NCBI GenBank assembly: GCA_000817115.1
Contig: JUEO01000001.1
Location: 248,001 to 312,000 of the forward strand
Direction: 5' to 3'
From: a marine actinobacterium MedAcidi-G2B
Lineage (GTDB): Bacteria; Actinomycetota; Acidimicrobiia; Acidimicrobiales; MedAcidi-G1
Length of the DNA: 64,000 nucleotides
Below are positions 27,641 through 36,504 of this stretch, in pieces; position 1 is the first letter of the stretch, and every line of letters starts with the position of its first letter. The position numbers were made by a program, and so were the translations under genes. Under the pieces are notes generated by a model. The model ran no database searches. It saw only the letters and a list, made by a program, of their open reading frames with translations, and was not told the origin of the DNA.

Positions 27641-28808
27641 GGATCACTCAAGACTATTTGATACTAATTTGAAAAATTCAGTTAACCAGATAATGGAAGA
27701 GAATTGGGTTACTGAAGGTTACGCTGCCCCAAATAAGAAGACATACCCTTGGCAGTGGCTTTGGGACTCTTGTTTCCATTCACTTATTTGGCTTGAACTG
27801 GGTAGACCTGACCGAGCAGAGCAAGAATTGACAGAAATATTCCGTCCACAATCAGATTCAGGCTTTGTCCCTCATATCAATTACGTTTGTGATCCAGATA
27901 TACATTCTGATCTCTGGGGACGTTCACATGGATCTTCAATTACTCAGCCCCCCATGTACGGACACGCAATTGCAGCACTTGATCGTGCTGGGATACACAT
28001 AGACCAAGCATTACTATCGTCAGCAACCGCAGGTTTATCTTTTCTAATAAACGAACGAGCACGCCACGATTCAGGTCTGTTACTGCTGTGTCATCCGTGG
28101 GAGTCAGGAGCAGATGACAGTCCAAGGTGGGATGATTTTTGTCCCGGCGGGTTTGATAAAGAGCGTTGGAAGAAACAAAAAAATATTTTAGTAGAGACAA
28201 TAGAGCAAACTTCTGATGGCTCTCCGGTAAGAAATCCAGAATTCCAAGTAGCTTCAATAGGTTTTAATGCTCTTGTTGCCTTCAATGCCCGAGAATTGGC
28301 TGAAGTTACCGGAGATACAAGCATGAGGGACTCAGCAAATGAGATAACGCATGCAATAGCAGAAAGGTGGGATGAATCTTCTTCAACATGGATAGATGCT
28401 GGACCCCACGCCGATCAATCCGGAAGTTGTCGAACACTCGATGCGTTATTGCCATTATTGGTAGTAGAAGAAAAACAGCTTCCGCCCAAACTAGTAGAAC
28501 AATTTGATTCAGTTGAAGCGTTCAAAGGACAATTCGGGCCAAGAGGGGTTCACCTAAAGGAGAAAGTATTTAATCCAAAGCAATATTGGCGCGGCCCTGT
28601 TTGGCCACAGCTTTCATACTTGATGAGTCTCGCTGTTTCTAGATTTGATTTGCAAACAGCTAAACAACTTACATTGGCAACAGCCAATGGAGCACAAGCT
28701 TCAGGTTGTGCTGAATACTGGCATCCAGAGACAGGAGAAGGCTTGGGGGCGATTCCTCAATCCTGGGCGGGGCTTTCGCTCGTCTCAACGAAAAGTTTGC
28801 TCAGCTGA
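27639..28808 (+). CDS. GH63-like glycoside hydrolase (MGH1-type domain)
   Basis: A 389-residue (alpha/alpha)6-barrel glycosidase. WLWDSCFHSLIWLELGRPDRA, HPWESGADDSPRWDDF (the proposed acid Asp lies here), YWRGPVWPQLSYLMSLA and EYWHPETGEGLGAIPQSWAGL (proposed base Glu) match the group that includes mannosylglycerate and glucosylglycerate hydrolases and the C-terminal domain of GH63. Similarity to trehalase-type enzymes also exists. A role with the adjacent GT4 in turnover of a compatible solute is inference. Confidence 0.78.
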   Translation: MDHSRLFDTNLKNSVNQIMEENWVTEGYAAPNKKTYPWQWLWDSCFHSLIWLELGRPDRAEQELTEIFRPQSDSGFVPHINYVCDPDIHSDLWGRSHGSSITQPPMYGHAIAALDRAGIHIDQALLSSATAGLSFLINERARHDSGLLLLCHPWESGADDSPRWDDFCPGGFDKERWKKQKNILVETIEQTSDGSPVRNPEFQVASIGFNALVAFNARELAEVTGDTSMRDSANEITHAIAERWDESSSTWIDAGPHADQSGSCRTLDALLPLLVVEEKQLPPKLVEQFDSVEAFKGQFGPRGVHLKEKVFNPKQYWRGPVWPQLSYLMSLAVSRFDLQTAKQLTLATANGAQASGCAEYWHPETGEGLGAIPQSWAGLSLVSTKSLLS

Positions 28809-29345
28809 GCCGAGAAGTTCTGATTCATCGTCATGAAATAAATAGCAATGCACACCACGAAATTGAGCAATTTCGTGTTCAAAATTTGTTCGATTAGGAG
28901 TCAAGTAGTTGATTTCTAACTCAGAAAGTTCGTAAATGACTCCCACGAAATCTTCAAAACTTTCATAACATTGGCTCACTGCAAAAGCATTCATTTCTTC
29001 ATCTCCAGGCCACACCGCACCATTTCGCGCTGGATGCTGGACAAGTCGATAAATCTCAAACTGGTGTGGAGAATCACAGGGAACATGAGTATTAATTTCA
29101 ATATGTCGGTCATTGCTAACCCACGCATACATGTTGAAACAATCACCTTCAGCTAGATCATGAAGGTTTACGGGCACCCCATACCAATCAGGTGCGTCCT
29201 CATCTTCAAGTGAAGGGCGGGCTTCTATGACAGTTGTGCTTGGAGAGTTGCCTACAGAATCTGAAGTTGCCCTATTTCCACTTCCGCAAGCCGAGGCTAA
29301 TAAACCAAAAAAAATTAGCACATAAAAAAAACGATAAACACGCAT
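28785..29345 (-). CDS. Septum-formation-family lipoprotein
   Basis: A 186-residue lipoprotein: signal with lipobox LLASACGSG (Cys near residue 20), then an exported domain with LAEGDCFN, VPCDSPHQFEIYRLV and RGVHCYLFH. The Cys spacing and CDSPHQFEI-type motif match the actinobacterial septum-formation family (Pfam-type Septum_form). Its molecular role is not known. Chosen start is the ATG at 29345, directly before the hydrophobic signal. It overlaps the convergent GH63-like gene by 24 bases and diverges from ccmA. Confidence 0.75.
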   Translation of the reverse strand: MRVYRFFYVLIFFGLLASACGSGNRATSDSVGNSPSTTVIEARPSLEDEDAPDWYGVPVNLHDLAEGDCFNMYAWVSNDRHIEINTHVPCDSPHQFEIYRLVQHPARNGAVWPGDEEMNAFAVSQCYESFEDFVGVIYELSELEINYLTPNRTNFEHEIAQFRGVHCYLFHDDESELLGSAEQTFR

Positions 29346-29383
29346 AAGATTAGAGTAGCGAAACTGAAAGGTACCGTGACATC

Positions 29384-30043
29384 GTGAATGTAATTGAACT
29401 TCGTGGAGCAATGGTATTTCTTGGAAGATTCCCGGCTTTGGCAGGGGTCAATTTAACTGTTGAATCTGGAGAAATAGTTGCTTTGCAAGGAGCGAATGGA
29501 GCAGGAAAAACTACTCTTCTCAAGCTTTGTGCTGGGCTTCTGCCTTTAGGTTCAGGTTCAGGAAAAGTGTTAGGGCATGATTTATTTACAGAGCAGCAGT
29601 CAATTCGCCGATCAGTCGCAATGCTGGGGCACACAAGTGGCCTCTATGAGGATTTAACTGCAAGAGAAAATGTTATCTTCTGGGCTCAGGCCTCCGGATT
29701 AGATAAAGCTACAGCTCATGAACGAGCCGAGAATGCTATTAGAAGAATGGGAGTTGAAGAACGCCTACTCAGTCTTCCAGTCTCTCGTTTATCGGCTGGA
29801 CAAAAAAGAAGAACCTCGCTGGCTTCTCTTACCGTAAGACGACCTGAACTTTGGTTATTGGATGAACCGCATTCTGGGCTAGACCAAGATGGAAGAGAAG
29901 CAATTGACTCATTTATCAAGGAAGTTGTAGGTGTAGGAGGAACGGTAATCATTGCTTCACATGAACTTGACAGAGTTAGTTCTCTTTCTCCACGAGTAAT
30001 AACAGTTGCCGGCGGAATCGCTTTGGAGAATGAAGATCAATGA
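29384..30043 (+). CDS. ccmA: Heme exporter ATPase CcmA
   Basis: A 219-residue ABC ATPase: Walker A GANGAGKTT (about residue 35), signature LSAGQKRRTSLASLTVRRPELWLLDEP with Walker B, and switch His in IIASHELDR. The position directly before ccmB and the ccm operon defines it as CcmA, which releases heme-loaded CcmE from CcmC. Start is GTG at 29384. It overlaps ccmB by 4 bases. Confidence 0.92.
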   Translation: MNVIELRGAMVFLGRFPALAGVNLTVESGEIVALQGANGAGKTTLLKLCAGLLPLGSGSGKVLGHDLFTEQQSIRRSVAMLGHTSGLYEDLTARENVIFWAQASGLDKATAHERAENAIRRMGVEERLLSLPVSRLSAGQKRRTSLASLTVRRPELWLLDEPHSGLDQDGREAIDSFIKEVVGVGGTVIIASHELDRVSSLSPRVITVAGGIALENEDQ

Positions 30044-30714
30044 AGCAATTTATGCATGACCTTCTTCTTGTAGCGAAAAAAGATCTACGTATTGAAATCA
30101 GATCAAGAGTTATTATCAACCAGGTAGTTCCATTTGCAATACTTGTATTGGTTTTATTCGGTTTCGCTCTCGATGCTGACCAAAAAACCCTCCGTACGTT
30201 CTCTCCTGGATTGTTTTGGATTGCAGTGCTGCTTTCACTATTGCTCGCTATCCAAAGATCGGTTTCACTAGAAACAGTTAATGATTCTTTAACAGGACTC
30301 AAATTGGCCGGGCTGTCACCAGTCGCAATTTTCTTTGGAAAATCAATAGCAATTTTTACACAAATAGTATTTTTAGAACTTCTCTTGACTGGAGGAATAA
30401 TAATTTTCTATGGATCAGTTATTGAAGACCCAGCATTATGGGTAGTAGCAGGACTTGTAACTGCTCTAGCAGTATCGGTGACTGGTACCCTCTATGGTGC
30501 TTTAGCTTCAGGGCTTGAAGTTCGAGAAACACTTTTACCAATCTTGTTACTTCCGGTGTTGGCCCCTGTGCTTATAGGGGCTACAAAGGCTTATAGCGGA
30601 GCTCTTGGAGAGACAGTTTCAAATGGTTGGCAATGGACAGGGCTTTTGTCACTATTCGCATTAATAGCCGCGACACTGGGTTCACTGGCTTATGGGGTGT
30701 TGGTAGAAGAGTAA
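30040..30714 (+). CDS. ccmB: Heme exporter membrane subunit CcmB
   Basis: A 224-residue protein with about six predicted helices. The N-terminal LLVAKKDLRIEIRSRVIINQVVPFAILVLVLFGFAL and the central LLLAIQRSVSLETVNDSLTGLKLAGLS match CcmB, with the conserved amphipathic region before helix 2. It pairs with CcmA in the CcmABCD complex. ATGA-type overlap with ccmA; 18 bases to ccmC. Confidence 0.92.
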   Translation: MKQFMHDLLLVAKKDLRIEIRSRVIINQVVPFAILVLVLFGFALDADQKTLRTFSPGLFWIAVLLSLLLAIQRSVSLETVNDSLTGLKLAGLSPVAIFFGKSIAIFTQIVFLELLLTGGIIIFYGSVIEDPALWVVAGLVTALAVSVTGTLYGALASGLEVRETLLPILLLPVLAPVLIGATKAYSGALGETVSNGWQWTGLLSLFALIAATLGSLAYGVLVEE

Positions 30715-30732
30715 AATGTTAAGAGAAGCGAA

Positions 30733-31530
30733 ATGAGTTCAAGGAAAATGTTTAAGCAAAATCAAGGTGTCACCAGCTCTCCTAAATCACGACTATTAGG
30801 ATTCGCCACTTTGCTGGGTTTAATCACACTTTTTGTCTTTGCTTTCTTTCTCACAGATCCTGATGTGCGTCTTCATCCCACAACAGGAGAAGAGATAGGC
30901 CAATTTGATGCAGTTCGGCTACTTTACCTACATGTCCCAATGGCAATCATTGGCCCCTATTTGGCTCCTCTAGTGGGCGCTGTCGCATCGGTTGGTTATT
31001 TAATTAAACGAACACCATGGTGGGACGTAACTGCACATGCCGCAATTGAAGTAGGAGCTATATTCTGCGGATTAGTTCTTGTACAGGGCTCTATCTGGGG
31101 TCGGCCAGTATGGAACACATGGTGGGAATGGGGAGATGTTCGGATAATGACCACCTTGATTCTCTTCTTGATGCTCCTTAGTTATCTGGCTCTTCGTCGT
31201 GTAGTCGCTGATGAACACAAGCAAGCTCGCAGATCAGCAATTGTGGCTTTAGTTGCAGCAGTAAACCTTCCGATTATTAATCGCTCTGTTGAGTGGTGGG
31301 AGAGCCGTACGCTTCATCAAAAATCAACTTTGAGTGAACTCAAAATTGAAGATCTAACTTTTTTTACACTCATGATGGGAATCGTTGTTTTCTTAATGCT
31401 TTTTACGTGGCTTGTTTTGCACCGCTTTAGATTGGGATGGCTTGAAAAAGAATCTTTAAAACAGGAAGCCTTGACAGCAATTGAAGAAAGAAGAGCTGAG
31501 GCGGCAACTAATGAAGAGGAAACATCATGA
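30733..31530 (+). CDS. ccmC: Heme lyase component CcmC
   Basis: A 265-residue membrane protein with six predicted helices and the tryptophan-rich WWD signature WGRPVWNTWWEWGDVR (about residues 120-135). Conserved His lie in YLHVPMAI and near ESRTLHQK. CcmC transfers heme to CcmE. The C-terminus is a charged tail (EERRAEAATNEEE). The stop overlaps the ccmD start (ATGA). Confidence 0.93.
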   Translation: MSSRKMFKQNQGVTSSPKSRLLGFATLLGLITLFVFAFFLTDPDVRLHPTTGEEIGQFDAVRLLYLHVPMAIIGPYLAPLVGAVASVGYLIKRTPWWDVTAHAAIEVGAIFCGLVLVQGSIWGRPVWNTWWEWGDVRIMTTLILFLMLLSYLALRRVVADEHKQARRSAIVALVAAVNLPIINRSVEWWESRTLHQKSTLSELKIEDLTFFTLMMGIVVFLMLFTWLVLHRFRLGWLEKESLKQEALTAIEERRAEAATNEEETS

Positions 31531-31688
31531 CGCATTTAGGGTATTTGATTGCAGGTTGGGGAATAACTTTAGTTGTGATCCTTGTTTATTTAGTTTCAGT
31601 GTTTCGTCGAGCACGTTCCGTTGCTTCTCGGGTGCCTTCGGGGCGGCAAAGGTGGATGACTTCTTCAGAGAATGAGATCCGTGACTGA
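31527..31688 (+). CDS. ccmD: CcmD, small heme-exporter subunit
   Basis: A 53-residue protein beginning MTHLGYLIAGWGITL, with one hydrophobic helix (WGITLVVILVYLVSVF) followed by a basic stretch (RRARSVASRVPSGRQRW). Small size, single helix and RR-containing cytoplasmic tail are the CcmD pattern, and it lies between ccmC and ccmE as in other operons. CcmD helps release holo-CcmE. It starts in a 4-base overlap with ccmC and overlaps the start of ccmE by 17 bases. Confidence 0.87.
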   Translation: MTHLGYLIAGWGITLVVILVYLVSVFRRARSVASRVPSGRQRWMTSSENEIRD

Positions 31689-32199
31689 AGACTTTACTCC
31701 TTCACCGGCTCGACCTGAGAAGTCAAAGTATCGACGCGGACCTATTGCAGTAATAGTTCTTTTGTTGGCTGCGGTTGCTGCAGTGTTGTTTTTGACTCTT
31801 GGAGATGCGACTTTAGTTTTTTATGAGGTAGATGAAGTAGTTGAGCGAAGAGAAGAGCTAGTTGACAAACGCTTCAGAGTTGTAGGTACCCCGCTGCCAG
31901 GAATCGTAGAAACAACTATTGGAGGAGAGTCAGCGGTCGTCTTCACATTTTGCGCTCAGGGAATTTATGCAGATGTAGTGCACGTTGGAGATCCTGCTGA
32001 ATTGTTTCAACCTGGAGTTCCTGTAGTGCTTCAAGGCGAATGGGTATCCGAGTCTTTGCTGGAACTTCAGACTCTTCCAAATGCGAGAAGAGACGGTTGG
32101 TATCTTTCTACTGACCATATGGTGGTTAAACACGATAATGATTATCGAACCGACCCTGACCGTGTAACAGAGATTGAATCTTGTGGGCTGAAGGAATGA
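31672..32199 (+). CDS. ccmE: Periplasmic-side heme chaperone CcmE
   Basis: A 175-residue protein with one N-terminal helix (PIAVIVLLLAAVAAVLFLTL) and an OB-fold domain. The heme-attachment motif is present as KHDNDY (His-x3-Tyr, about residue 153), the classical His type and not the Cys variant. It carries heme covalently to CcmF. The residues VLQGEWVSESLLEL match the conserved core. Confidence 0.92.
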   Translation: MRSVTEDFTPSPARPEKSKYRRGPIAVIVLLLAAVAAVLFLTLGDATLVFYEVDEVVERREELVDKRFRVVGTPLPGIVETTIGGESAVVFTFCAQGIYADVVHVGDPAELFQPGVPVVLQGEWVSESLLELQTLPNARRDGWYLSTDHMVVKHDNDYRTDPDRVTEIESCGLKE

Positions 32200-32206
32200 A
32201 GAGTCA

Positions 32207-34153
32207 GTGAACACAACATTAGGTTCAGGTTTTGTAGCTTTGGGCCTCGCCGCATCCCTATTAGGGGTTTTAACAATCATTCATGGATTAGCCACTGGAT
32301 CGCAACGCTCGTTACTTCGTATCCAATGGTTTGTGCTCATTGTTGGAATAGCAGCCGTTGGACAGTTCGCTGTGATGGAAAACGCATTGATTACTCGAGA
32401 TTTTACTGTTGCGTTTGTTGCCGAACATGGGAGTTACCGAACTCCCGCTTTGTTTAATTTTGCAACTCTGTGGTCAGCCTTAGAGGGCTCCATACTGCTC
32501 TGGGTGTTGATCCTTGTTGGATATTTGGTCCTAGTATTTTTGAGGTTCCGAAAACGCGTAACTGACCCAGTAGTCACCTGGGCTTTACTAACGCTGTTTG
32601 TTATCTGCTTGTTTTTCTTTCTGCTTCTTGCAGGTCCAGCATTTCCATTTCATGAGTTCAATCCGTGGCCTGGGTATGACGGTCCAGGTCCAAACCCTCT
32701 ACTCCAGAATCATGTATTGATGGCTTTCCACCCCCCAGTGCTTTATCTCGGGTATGTAGGATTTTCTGTCCCGTTTGCATTCGCAATCGCACTACTTGTG
32801 ACAAGACGCCATGGAGAAGGGTGGCTTACAGAAGCAAGAAGATGGACACTCACTGCTTGGGGTTGTCTAACAGTTGGCATTTTGCTTGGAGCTTGGTGGT
32901 CTTATGAAGTACTGGGGTGGGGAGGCTATTGGGGTTGGGATCCAGTAGAAAATGCTTCCCTCTTACCTTGGCTGACAGGAACTGCCTATCTTCATTCAGT
33001 AATGGTTCAAGAACAAAAAGGCATGCTTAGAGTCTGGAACTTGTCACTGCTTTGCTCCACGTTTGCTTTGACAATTCTAGGAACATTTATTACCCGCTCA
33101 GGAGTCTTAGATTCGGTGCATGCCTTCACTGAATCAGGCATTGGGCCGATGTTTCTTGCATTCTTTACTCTGGTGGTGGTCAGCGTTCTTGCGCTAATAA
33201 TTTTAAGAGGAGACGACATTCGCACTGAAGGTTCTATAGACACTCCAATTTCTAGAACAGGAGCATTTTTAACTAATAACTTGCTCTTTGCTGGTTTCGC
33301 TTTTGTGGTTCTCCTTGGAACAGTTTTCCCACTGATAGTTGAAGCTATTAATGGGAATCGCATATCGGTTGGAAACCCTTATTTTGTCAGTATGACAATG
33401 CCAATTGGATTCTTACTTCTCTTCTTAATGGCAATCGCTCCAGCTCTTCCATGGGGGAAAGCAGGGGGCGAAGTATTATCTAAAAGACTTTGGTGGCCAG
33501 GAGTTTTTGGCACCTTAGTAACTGTTGCAGGGGTCCTACTTGGAGCAAGAGGATGGACCACAACTCTTGCAATTGGACTAGCCGGATTTGCAATAGGTGG
33601 AGCAGCACGTCCACTTATTCTCGCAGTTAGATCTCGTGGATTCGCAGGACTTTTCGGCAGATCAAGTGGCGGGATGGTGGTGCACATTGGTGTGGCAATT
33701 ATTGCGGTAGCTCTGGCTGTCTCTTCCGCATTTGTCCGGCAAACCGAATTTCGCTTTTCAGCAGTTGGGGATTCAGCTGTCTTCGCAGGGCACCAACTTG
33801 TTTTTCAAGGAAACGCTGTTGTAGAGAAAGAAGAAAAAATTGAAACGCAAGTAAAAGTAGCAATTGACGGAAAAATATTTACTCCCTCTATCAATATTTT
33901 CCCATTTAGTGGTCAACCCATAGGTACTCCAAGTACTCGATCTACATGGAAAGATGATGTCCAACTTTCTGTACTGAAAATTCCAGAAAATGAAGACGAT
34001 TCCACCGTAGTGCGCATAACGGTCCAGCCTTTGGTGTGGTGGATTTGGGTTGGTGGTGGAGTAATGGCTTTAGGAGCGATGATGTCTGCAGTTCCTTCTC
34101 GTCGACGCAATAGGGATAGCGAGGAAGCATTTGCAAACGAGGTAACGATATGA
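32207..34153 (+). CDS. ccmF: Cytochrome c heme lyase CcmF
   Basis: A 648-residue multi-helix protein with the WWD signature in GAWWSYEVLGWGGYWGWDPVENASLLPWL (about residues 226-254) and the preceding WSALEGSILLW. It joins heme from CcmE to the CxxCH cysteines of apocytochromes. Start GTG at 32207, 7 bases after ccmE. It overlaps ccmG by 4 bases. Length is in the CcmF range. Confidence 0.95.
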   Translation: MNTTLGSGFVALGLAASLLGVLTIIHGLATGSQRSLLRIQWFVLIVGIAAVGQFAVMENALITRDFTVAFVAEHGSYRTPALFNFATLWSALEGSILLWVLILVGYLVLVFLRFRKRVTDPVVTWALLTLFVICLFFFLLLAGPAFPFHEFNPWPGYDGPGPNPLLQNHVLMAFHPPVLYLGYVGFSVPFAFAIALLVTRRHGEGWLTEARRWTLTAWGCLTVGILLGAWWSYEVLGWGGYWGWDPVENASLLPWLTGTAYLHSVMVQEQKGMLRVWNLSLLCSTFALTILGTFITRSGVLDSVHAFTESGIGPMFLAFFTLVVVSVLALIILRGDDIRTEGSIDTPISRTGAFLTNNLLFAGFAFVVLLGTVFPLIVEAINGNRISVGNPYFVSMTMPIGFLLLFLMAIAPALPWGKAGGEVLSKRLWWPGVFGTLVTVAGVLLGARGWTTTLAIGLAGFAIGGAARPLILAVRSRGFAGLFGRSSGGMVVHIGVAIIAVALAVSSAFVRQTEFRFSAVGDSAVFAGHQLVFQGNAVVEKEEKIETQVKVAIDGKIFTPSINIFPFSGQPIGTPSTRSTWKDDVQLSVLKIPENEDDSTVVRITVQPLVWWIWVGGGVMALGAMMSAVPSRRRNRDSEEAFANEVTI

Positions 34154-34677
34154 CACCACTACGTATTACCTCAGCAATCGTAGGAGTCTTGATGTTGATT
34201 CTTATCGGGATAATGGCGACACGAGATTCCGGAAATGATCGAATGACTACATATCTTGTTGGAGAGGCAGCTCCAGAAATCAAAGCCGAAACACTTCGAG
34301 GAGAGTTGTGGGATTTAGACAATCAACGTGGGCGGTGGGTAATCGTCAATTTTTTCTCCACAACCTGTGTGCCGTGCATAAAAGAACATCCTGAACTTGT
34401 CAAATTTTCAGAAGACCATAAAAGAGTAGACGATGTCCGAATTGTTACCGTTTCTTTCTCTGACACGGAAACAGCCGTTAAAGAGTTCTTCGAACTTAAT
34501 GGAGGAGACTGGCCAGTGCTTGCCTCCGACACAGAGCGTGTCGCTGTAGATTGGGGAGTAGTCGCAGTTCCTGAATCTTACCTTGTGTCACCGTCTGGAT
34601 TTGTGGCTGCAAAGGTCTTAGGGGGAGTCACACAAAACTATCTTGAAGATCTATTAGCTGAGGTTCAAACTAAATGA
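34150..34677 (+). CDS. ccmG: Thiol:disulfide oxidoreductase CcmG (TlpA/ResA-like)
   Basis: A 175-residue membrane-anchored thioredoxin-fold protein: an N-terminal helix (SAIVGVLMLILIGIMA), then FFSTTCVPCIKEHPELVKF with the CxxC active site (CVPC, about residues 74-77) and the cis-Pro region VAVPESYLVSPSGF. It keeps apocytochrome cysteines reduced. Coupled on both sides by 4-base overlaps. Confidence 0.92.
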   Translation: MTPLRITSAIVGVLMLILIGIMATRDSGNDRMTTYLVGEAAPEIKAETLRGELWDLDNQRGRWVIVNFFSTTCVPCIKEHPELVKFSEDHKRVDDVRIVTVSFSDTETAVKEFFELNGGDWPVLASDTERVAVDWGVVAVPESYLVSPSGFVAAKVLGGVTQNYLEDLLAEVQTK

Positions 34678-35891
34678 CTCGTTATCGCTGGCTTCTGCTA
34701 CTTGTGATTGTTGTTGGAGCGTTAATTTTCTCTGAATTGACGGAACAGCCTGTACTGACGAATGCAGACAAAGTTCAACGAATTGCCGACGACCTAGCTT
34801 GTCCTGTTTGTGACGGACAATCAGTAGCAGAATCAGATGTGCCGATAGCTCAAGCTATACGAACTGAAATTGCTCGTATGGTTGATGAAGGACAGACGGA
34901 CAGTGCAATTAGAGCAGACTTAGTATCTCGATTTGGTGAGAGTGTTGATTACACGCCACAGAAGTCAGGCTTAACAGGACTCGTTTGGACGTTGCCAATT
35001 TTGATTGGTGCTATAGCAGTAGTTCTTTTGATAGTTACTTTCAAGAAGTGGCAAAGTAAAGAGAAATTGAAATCGACTTTTTTTGAGAACAAACGCGCAA
35101 TGACAATAATGTTCGTTATTGGCGTGCCGCTCATCGCTTGGATTGCTATATCGCAATTCACAGGAAGTCGAGGAGCCAGTGATGCAGCGACTGGAGACAT
35201 TCGTTCTTCAACTCGAACACTCTTAATAGAGGCACAAGCGGCAACAGATGAAAATAAGGTTCTTATCTATGATGAAGTGTTAATAATTCAGCCTTCTAAT
35301 GTTGAAGCGCTAGCGTACCGAGGTTGGACGTTTTGGCGAACAGGAAATTTTGAAGCAGCCAGAAAAGACCTTTCTGCAGCAATTGAGATTGACCCAAATT
35401 ACCCAGATGCAAGAGTCTTCAGAGCCTCACAACTTTTTTCTGACAGGGATTATGTTGGAGCTGCATCAGACTTAGTTGCCCTTGACTCTTTAGATGCTCC
35501 TCCGATTATTTGGGACTTAGTTTCCGCTAGCAACCTTCGAGAGAGAGTTGCTTCCGCACTAGCTTCTGAAGGAGACCTAGTTGAGGCGTTACAACTTTTA
35601 GATTCTGGAATTGACAGAAATGCTGAAGATGCTTCACTACTTGCAGAAAGAGGGTGGCTGCTAGCTAATACTTTTGAAATTAGCCTCATAGGAGCTGCTA
35701 TAGAATCTCTTGATGAAGCTCTGATTTATGACCCACAGCATCCGAACGCTTTGGCCTATCGAGCATTAGTTAGATCTGTGTTGTTAGAGGATCAAGAAGG
35801 ATCTGCTTCAGATATCAGAGCTTTTCAGGAGTTGCCAGACCCCCCAGAACTGTTAGTTCAATTGCTACAAAGTCAAGGCCTGCTTGGTTGA
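34674..35891 (+). CDS. ccmH: CcmH-CcmI fusion (cytochrome c maturation)
   Basis: A 405-residue protein. Residues 1-130 are CcmH: signal/anchor, then ADDLACPVCDGQSVAESDVPIA with the CxxC (about 41-44), and a membrane helix GLVWTLPILIGAIAVVLLIV. Then come a second helix (about 140-160) and a TPR region (about 180-400; EVLIIQPSNVEALAYRGWTFWRTGNF) like CcmI, which binds the apocytochrome C-terminus. The usual family motif is CPVCQGQS; here CPVCDGQS. Last gene of the ccm operon; its stop abuts the convergent gene without a gap. Confidence 0.88.
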   Translation: MTRYRWLLLLVIVVGALIFSELTEQPVLTNADKVQRIADDLACPVCDGQSVAESDVPIAQAIRTEIARMVDEGQTDSAIRADLVSRFGESVDYTPQKSGLTGLVWTLPILIGAIAVVLLIVTFKKWQSKEKLKSTFFENKRAMTIMFVIGVPLIAWIAISQFTGSRGASDAATGDIRSSTRTLLIEAQAATDENKVLIYDEVLIIQPSNVEALAYRGWTFWRTGNFEAARKDLSAAIEIDPNYPDARVFRASQLFSDRDYVGAASDLVALDSLDAPPIIWDLVSASNLRERVASALASEGDLVEALQLLDSGIDRNAEDASLLAERGWLLANTFEISLIGAAIESLDEALIYDPQHPNALAYRALVRSVLLEDQEGSASDIRAFQELPDPPELLVQLLQSQGLLG

Positions 35892-36359
35892 TTACTGAAA
35901 TGCGGGAGGTGACGAGTAGTAGGAACCTAATAACTGATCCTCAGAAAAAGATAGTGCCCAAATTGAACCTTTAGCACAAGATCTCCCGCCTCTAATTTGA
36001 AGGCCTTCATTTATTAGATCACCTAAAATTTCAGGAATTACGTCACCGTGGCTGCAAGCGACAACGTCGTATGGGGCAGTTAGAATTTTTTTAATTAGGG
36101 TTGTTGCAGCCGTATGCGAACCTTCAAAAAGATCAGGATCAATCTCTATCTCTAAATTTAGATGACGGGCTAAGGGGGCTACTGACTGTTGACAGCGAAC
36201 TGCTCGACTTGACAAAACCTTTTGTATTGGTTGAGAGTGCAGGGCTTCTTTTATCTGCTCCGCTTGAAGAACCCCGTGAGCATCCAATGGTCGTTCGAAG
36301 TCATTTCTTCCAAAATCGTATCTCGCTCCAGATGAAGCATGTCGTATGAGATAAATCAT
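35892..36359 (-). CDS. SixA-like histidine phosphatase
   Basis: A 155-residue minimal phosphoglycerate-mutase-fold protein. IYLIRHASSG (residues 2-11) carries the catalytic His, VLSSRAVRCQQSVAPLA the second Arg, and DVVACSHGDVIPEILGDL the second His. Small size resembles SixA, which dephosphorylates phosphohistidine domains. Target unknown. A 145-base gap separates it from the divergent mrp gene. Confidence 0.82.
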   Translation of the reverse strand: MIYLIRHASSGARYDFGRNDFERPLDAHGVLQAEQIKEALHSQPIQKVLSSRAVRCQQSVAPLARHLNLEIEIDPDLFEGSHTAATTLIKKILTAPYDVVACSHGDVIPEILGDLINEGLQIRGGRSCAKGSIWALSFSEDQLLGSYYSSPPAFQ

Positions 36360-36504
36360 TTAAGAGAAAGTCTCAATCGGTGTATTGCTGAAACAAATTC
36401 TGTAGGTGTTAGTGGTGGCTTGTCCACACAGGTATCCTAGCGAACATAGAGGCAATGCTTGTTAGATCCCGTGATGTATTAAAAGTAGCTAGTTAGGAGA
36501 CCCT

